Shown: in pieces, positions 60,253 through 64,000 of the stretch
How the letters are laid out: every line of letters starts with the position of its first letter
Numbering within the stretch: position 1 is the first letter of the stretch
Assembly: GCF_026343185.1 (NCBI RefSeq)
Contig: NZ_JAPEMA010000002.1
Location: 310,001-374,000 of the forward strand
DNA: 64,000 nucleotides
Reading direction: 5' to 3'
DNA from: Streptomyces sp. NBC_00091
GTDB lineage: Bacteria; Actinomycetota; Actinomycetes; Streptomycetales; Streptomycetaceae
The notes under the pieces: generated by a model
Seen by the model: the letters and a program-made list of their open reading frames with translations, nothing else
Told to the model about the DNA's origin: nothing
The model's database searches: none
Position numbers and translations under genes: made by a program

Positions 60253-61125
60253 TCAGCCGGCCACGGGGTACATCAGGCCGCGCCGCCCCTCGGGCGAGGT
60301 CAGCCACTCCAGCTTCTCGGCCGTGTCCGTGCCCGGCAGCGGGGTGTGCAGCACGATGGCCAGATCGGGGCGCGCCGGGACGCGCAGCTGGGTCGACTCC
60401 ACGTACAGCGCGCCGACGACGGGGTGTTCCATCTGCTTCTTGAGCTGGCCGCCGGGGCGGATGTCCCGCCGCTTCCACAACGCGGCGAACTCCGGGCTCA
60501 GTTCCCGCGCCTGCTCCACGACCACCTGGAACCCCTCGTCCTCGGGGCTGTCCGAGCAGGCCGCCCGGAACTGGGCCACGACCTCGCAGGCGACGTCCTG
60601 CCAGTACGGGGAACGCGCCTTGTAGATGGGGTCGGTGAAGAAGGCGATCAGGCAGTTCTGCACGATCTCCGGGCGCATCCCGAACACCAGCGCCGCCGCG
60701 TCGTTGTACAGCACGGTGTTCCAGTAGGCGTCCATGATGTGCGCGGGGAAAGGCATCCAGGCCTCGATCAGCCGCTTGAGGCCGTCGCACATGTCCCGGT
60801 CGCCCGGGGCGACTTCCAGCGCGGGCGGATTGAGCCCGGCGAGCACGTACAGGTGGCGGCGCTCGGCGCTGGTCAGTTTCAGCACCCGGCTCACCGAGTC
60901 CAGGACCTGCGAGGAGACCGTGATGTCGCGACCCTGTTCCAGCCACTGGTACCAGGACACCCCGACCCCCGCCAGCACGGCGACCTCCTCCCGGCGCAGT
61001 CCGGGCGTACGGCGGCGGGCTCCGCCGTCGGGCAGGCCGGCCTGCGTCGGCGAGATCCTGGCGCGCCTGCTCATCAGGAACTCCCGCAGTTCCGTCCGGC
61101 GGCGCTGATCGATCGGCGTGGCCAC
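60253..61125 (-). CDS. MmyB-type XRE transcriptional regulator
   Basis: A 290-residue regulator of standard MmyB length. The N-terminal HTH is marked by RRTPGLRREEVAVLAGVGVS and WYQWLEQGRDITVSSQVLDS. The C-terminal ligand-binding-like domain has HIMDAYWNTVLYNDAAALVF and ends with PEGRRGLMYPVAG, the family pattern. GTG at 61125 is preceded by AGGGGG. It is divergent from the DHA2 MFS gene, a common arrangement in which the regulator represses the pump and itself. Confidence 0.92.
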   Translation of the reverse strand: MATPIDQRRRTELREFLMSRRARISPTQAGLPDGGARRRTPGLRREEVAVLAGVGVSWYQWLEQGRDITVSSQVLDSVSRVLKLTSAERRHLYVLAGLNPPALEVAPGDRDMCDGLKRLIEAWMPFPAHIMDAYWNTVLYNDAAALVFGMRPEIVQNCLIAFFTDPIYKARSPYWQDVACEVVAQFRAACSDSPEDEGFQVVVEQARELSPEFAALWKRRDIRPGGQLKKQMEHPVVGALYVESTQLRVPARPDLAIVLHTPLPGTDTAEKLEWLTSPEGRRGLMYPVAG

Positions 61126-61214
61126 AAAATCCCCCTGTCGGCTGCCTGGTGGTGCCAGCAACAGGATAAGTTCCCACTCTTCAGGGGCATTCCCTGGCCG
61201 CGAGGGTAGTGGCC

Positions 61215-62627
61215 ATGACGATCGACACACAGACGCCGACCACCGGTCCGCACCCGGCGGCCCCCAAGGGCGCCCGGCTCTCCGGCCGGGCCAAGCTGGT
61301 CCTCTTCGTGCTCTGCGCCGCCCAGTTCATGGTGGCGCTCGACTTCTCCGTCCTGAACGTGGCCCTGCCCGCGCTCGGCAAGGACCTGGGCCTGAGCACC
61401 TCCGCCCTCCAGTGGGCGGTCACCGCGTTCACCCTGCCCTCCGGCGGATTCCTGCTCCTCTTCAGCCGGATCTCCGATCTGTACGGCCGCAAGAAGCTGT
61501 TCCTGACCGGTCTCGTGGTCTTCGCCGCGGCCTCGCTGCTCGCCACCCTCGCCTGGGACCCGGCCTCCTTCCTGACCGGGCGCGCCCTGCAGGGCCTGGG
61601 AGCGGCGGTCATCGTGCCGACCGGCATGTCGCTGCTGACCACGACCTTCCCCGAGGGCCCGCTGCGCGACAAGGCGCTCGGCATCTCCGGCACCCTGATG
61701 TCCCTCGGATTCACCGTCGGCATGGTGCTCGGCGGGGTCATGACCGACACCCTCGGCTGGCGCTCCACGATGGGCCTGCTCGCGGTCGCCGCGCTGCTCG
61801 TCCTCTTCCTCGCGCCGGGGCTGCTGTCCGAGTCGCGCGCCCCCGAGCGGCCGCGCCTGGACGTGCCGGGCGCCGTCACCGTCACCGGCGGTCTGCTCGC
61901 GCTGATCTACGCCCTGTCGACGGCGGCCCAGCGCGGCTTCGGCGGCGTGGACGTCTGGGGCACCCTGGTGGCCGGGCTGGTCCTGCTCGCCGCCTTCGTG
62001 GTGGTCGAGTCGAAGTCCCCGGCCCCGCTGGTCTCGCTGCCGATGCTGAAGCGCCGCACGGTGGCCTGGGGCAACATCGGGGGCCTGGTGACCTTCTCGA
62101 TGATGTCGACGGTCATCTTCGTCCTGACGCTCTACCTCCAGGAGACGCTGCGGCTGTCCTCCTTCCTGACGGGGCTGGTCTTCGGTGTGCAGGGGGTGGC
62201 CTCGGCCGTCGCCGGTACGTACGCTCCCCGCGTCATCGGCCGCTTCGGCGCCCGCCGCACCCTGATCGGATCCCTGCTGGGCCAGGGCGTGTTCACCGCC
62301 GCGCTGCTCACCGTGGGTGCGGGCTCCGGGGCGCTGGTCGCGACCGTAGCCGTGTCGGTGGCCAGCATGTTCCACCTCGGCGCGATCATCTCGTACGGGC
62401 TGATCGTGACGAGCGGTGTGCCCGACGCGGAGCAGGGGCTCGCCACCGGTCTGGTCACCACCACCCAGCAGGTCGGCCTGACCGTCGGCATCCCGCTGCT
62501 CGGTGTCCTGGCCACCACGCAGGGCAGCCTCTTCGACGGGGTGCGGACGGTCCTGGCCGTCGACGCGGCCCTCGTGATCGCCGCCGGGCTGCTGGTGGCG
62601 GCCGGCCTGCGCCGGCGGGCGGCTTGA
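61215..62627 (+). CDS. DHA2-family MFS drug efflux protein
   Basis: A 470-residue protein with fourteen predicted segments. VALDFSVLNVALPALGKDLG in TM1 (motif D1) and SRISDLYGRKKLF in loop 2-3 (motif A), with GMVLGGVMTDTLGWRS (motif C), are characteristic of EmrB/QacA-type drug:H+ antiporters. ATG at 61215 is preferred to GTG 61209 because GAGGG lies eight bases upstream. It is likely controlled by the divergent MmyB-type regulator. Confidence 0.92.
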   Translation: MTIDTQTPTTGPHPAAPKGARLSGRAKLVLFVLCAAQFMVALDFSVLNVALPALGKDLGLSTSALQWAVTAFTLPSGGFLLLFSRISDLYGRKKLFLTGLVVFAAASLLATLAWDPASFLTGRALQGLGAAVIVPTGMSLLTTTFPEGPLRDKALGISGTLMSLGFTVGMVLGGVMTDTLGWRSTMGLLAVAALLVLFLAPGLLSESRAPERPRLDVPGAVTVTGGLLALIYALSTAAQRGFGGVDVWGTLVAGLVLLAAFVVVESKSPAPLVSLPMLKRRTVAWGNIGGLVTFSMMSTVIFVLTLYLQETLRLSSFLTGLVFGVQGVASAVAGTYAPRVIGRFGARRTLIGSLLGQGVFTAALLTVGAGSGALVATVAVSVASMFHLGAIISYGLIVTSGVPDAEQGLATGLVTTTQQVGLTVGIPLLGVLATTQGSLFDGVRTVLAVDAALVIAAGLLVAAGLRRRAA

Positions 62628-62637
62628 CGCACGGTGG

Positions 62638-62667
62638 AGCGGGCCGGGCACGGATGCCCGGCCCGCT
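62638..62667 (+). terminator. Intrinsic terminator after the DHA2 pump gene
   Basis: AGCGGGCCGGGCA and TGCCCGGCCCGCT form a perfect 13-bp stem with a four-base loop, 11 bases past the stop. It also lies 39 bases downstream of the end of the convergent IclR-like gene (62706), so it may stop both. Confidence 0.88.
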
Positions 62668-62705
62668 TCGGCGTCGATGCGCGGCGTCCGCGGACGCCGG
62701 GCGGT

Positions 62706-64000
62706 CTAGACCGTGGTGGAGAGGAACGGGCTGTGCAGCCCGAGCGGCACGGTCGCTCCGGCCGCTCCCTCCTGGAACCACTGCGGTCCCCGGGGGACGG
62801 CTTCGCTCCGGACCGGCGCGGGGGCGGGCTGGGCACTGCCGGCCACGATCAGAGCCAGTAAGACCGCGGCGGCCTCACTCTGCAGGATCCGGGCCGCCTG
62901 CCTCAGCCGGCCGGGATCGGGGACCGGGATGGACAGGGCCACACATTCCGCGTTCGGGCCCGAGGTGATCGGCACCGCCGCGCACACCGTGCCGAGGGCG
63001 TACTCCTGGAGGTCGAGCAGCGGGGCGTTGGGCCGGCGCGTGTCGAGCTGGTGGAAGAGGGCCTCCTGGCTGGCGAGGGTGTGGGGGGTGAACCGGGACA
63101 TCCGGTGGCGGTCCAGATGGTCCTTGCGGTCGTCGTAGTCGAGTTGGGTGAGCAGGGCCTTGCCGACCGCGGAGGCGTGGGCGGCCGCCCTGAAGTCGAC
63201 CCACTCCTCGACGACCGGTGTGCCCGGGCCGTCGGCGTACTGGGTGATGGAGACCTCGCCGTCGGTGTAGCGGGCCACGTACACGGCGGCGCCAACGGCG
63301 TCCCGTACCCAGGCGAGGGTCTCCTTCAGGTGCCCGCGCCCCTCGCCGTTCGCCGCGTCGGTCAGCAGCAGGGCGTTGCCGGCGACGTAGGCGTCCGGTC
63401 CGGTCGGGGTGGCCAGGTTGGCCCGGACGAGCTGTTCCACGGCCCGGGCGAGCACCAGTTGCGGCAGTTTCGTCTCACGGGCGATCTGGGTGAGGCTCAC
63501 ACCGCCCGAGTAGCGGTTGATGACCTCCAGGACGCGCAGCGCCTGGTGTACGGATGCCAGTGCGGCGGGGGCCGGCTGTCCTTCGGGGCTCTTGCGGGCG
63601 GCGTGGGTCAGGTGTGGCTGCTTGAGCGCTTCGAGCGCCCACGCGTTGGCCTCGTCCGTCAGGTGCAGGGGGTTGAGGCGCGCGTGGTGGGCCACGGCCA
63701 CGGCGACCGGCGCGCTGGGGGTGAACACGTCCCCCAGGTCCGGGTGTTCCTTGCGGGGGCGGGCCGCGACCGCCTGGCGCAGTCGTGCGGGCAGCCGGTA
63801 GGGGGGCCGCCCGGCCCGGCCCGGCCCGGTGGTCAGCGAGCTGAGGTCCTGGGTGGTGATGGGCGGGGAGGTCCAGATCACGGAGGCGGCCAGGGCCTCT
63901 TCGAGGCCCTCGGGGATCTGCGGCAGGGGCGGCAGGTGCTCCTCGGCGGGCAGGGTCCAGGCCTCCTGCTTCCAGTGCCGGGCGGTACGGACCTCCGCGC
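62706..64000 (-). CDS. IclR-type regulator with long N-terminal extension (5' end outside window)
   Basis: The minus-strand frame is open to the window edge. The C-terminal part is IclR-like: winged helix-turn-helix (LRVLEVINRYSGGVSLTQIA then LVRANLATPTG), an effector domain with VGAAVYVARYTDGEVSIT and the AAHASAVGKALL motif, and the final ILQSEAAAVLLALIVAG. Before the HTH at least 145 residues are present with no clear family (WTLPAEEHLPPLPQIPEG onwards), which is far longer than usual IclR N-termini. A GTG at 63881 is only an internal possible start. The extension may be a second domain; identification needs the missing upstream sequence. Confidence 0.75.
   Translation of the reverse strand, partial: AEVRTARHWKQEAWTLPAEEHLPPLPQIPEGLEEALAASVIWTSPPITTQDLSSLTTGPGRAGRPPYRLPARLRQAVAARPRKEHPDLGDVFTPSAPVAVAVAHHARLNPLHLTDEANAWALEALKQPHLTHAARKSPEGQPAPAALASVHQALRVLEVINRYSGGVSLTQIARETKLPQLVLARAVEQLVRANLATPTGPDAYVAGNALLLTDAANGEGRGHLKETLAWVRDAVGAAVYVARYTDGEVSITQYADGPGTPVVEEWVDFRAAAHASAVGKALLTQLDYDDRKDHLDRHRMSRFTPHTLASQEALFHQLDTRRPNAPLLDLQEYALGTVCAAVPITSGPNAECVALSIPVPDPGRLRQAARILQSEAAAVLLALIVAGSAQPAPAPVRSEAVPRGPQWFQEGAAGATVPLGLHSPFLSTTV

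Overview
The window is very GC-rich (over 70 % by eye), uses GTG starts freely, and has many four-base ATGA/GTGA gene overlaps. It carries a rodlin gene, a 7-TM-free but linker-rich secondary-metabolism operon, a TTA (bldA-type) codon in one gene and several biosynthetic gene clusters. All of this points to a Streptomyces or close relative, in an accessory-rich part of the chromosome.

Layout. 1-3423: end of a methyltransferase, a VOC protein, a tRNA-Gly(UCC)-like gene with a strong terminator, a secreted beta-propeller-like protein and a LysR regulator. 3894-21074: seven tightly coupled + strand genes. Two large iterative PKS proteins related to the PfaA/HglE (PUFA synthase, heterocyst glycolipid) families have the combined domain order NMO-NMO-KS-AT-ACP-KR and KS-AT-DH-PPTase. 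They are followed by a free ACP, an alpha/beta hydrolase, a GT1 glycosyltransferase, a Zn-finger SAM methyltransferase and a degenerate galactokinase-like protein. The set predicts a reduced, glycosylated and possibly methylated lipid. 21116-27356: secreted phosphoesterase, MFS exporter, MMPL transporter and a polytopic membrane protein, which could export or process that product. 27563-35105: rodlin, a DUF4132 protein, a secreted DD-peptidase-like serine hydrolase, an HSL-type esterase, a PucR-type regulator, and a second, near-identical copy of the 169-bp tRNA-Gly block.

35867-43430 (minus strand): a second biosynthetic operon with an FMN reductase, serine acetyltransferase, cysteine-synthase-like enzyme, MFS exporter and three consecutive ATP-grasp ligases. 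It reads as a small non-ribosomal peptide pathway built on an O-acetylserine-derived amino acid; the product is not recognisable. 44579-46467 (minus): a cyclodipeptide synthase overlapping a P450, closely resembling M. tuberculosis Rv2275-Rv2276 (cyclodityrosine synthase and CYP121, mycocyclosin pathway), with an orphan LuxR-type response regulator and an MFS exporter divergent from it.

48784-64000: a polar amino-acid ABC importer, a three-gene set (frameshifted GT4 glycosyltransferase, PIG-L deacetylase, MFS), XRE and MmyB-type regulators, a xanthine/uracil permease, a DUF4360 secreted protein, a nucleoside hydrolase, a DHA2 MFS pump and a partial IclR-type regulator with an unusually long N-terminus. 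No CRISPR array, rRNA, integrase or transposase was seen. The most interesting items are the lipid-glycoside PKS operon, the duplicated odd tRNA-Gly block that brackets it, the CDPS-CYP121-like pair and the triple ATP-grasp operon.
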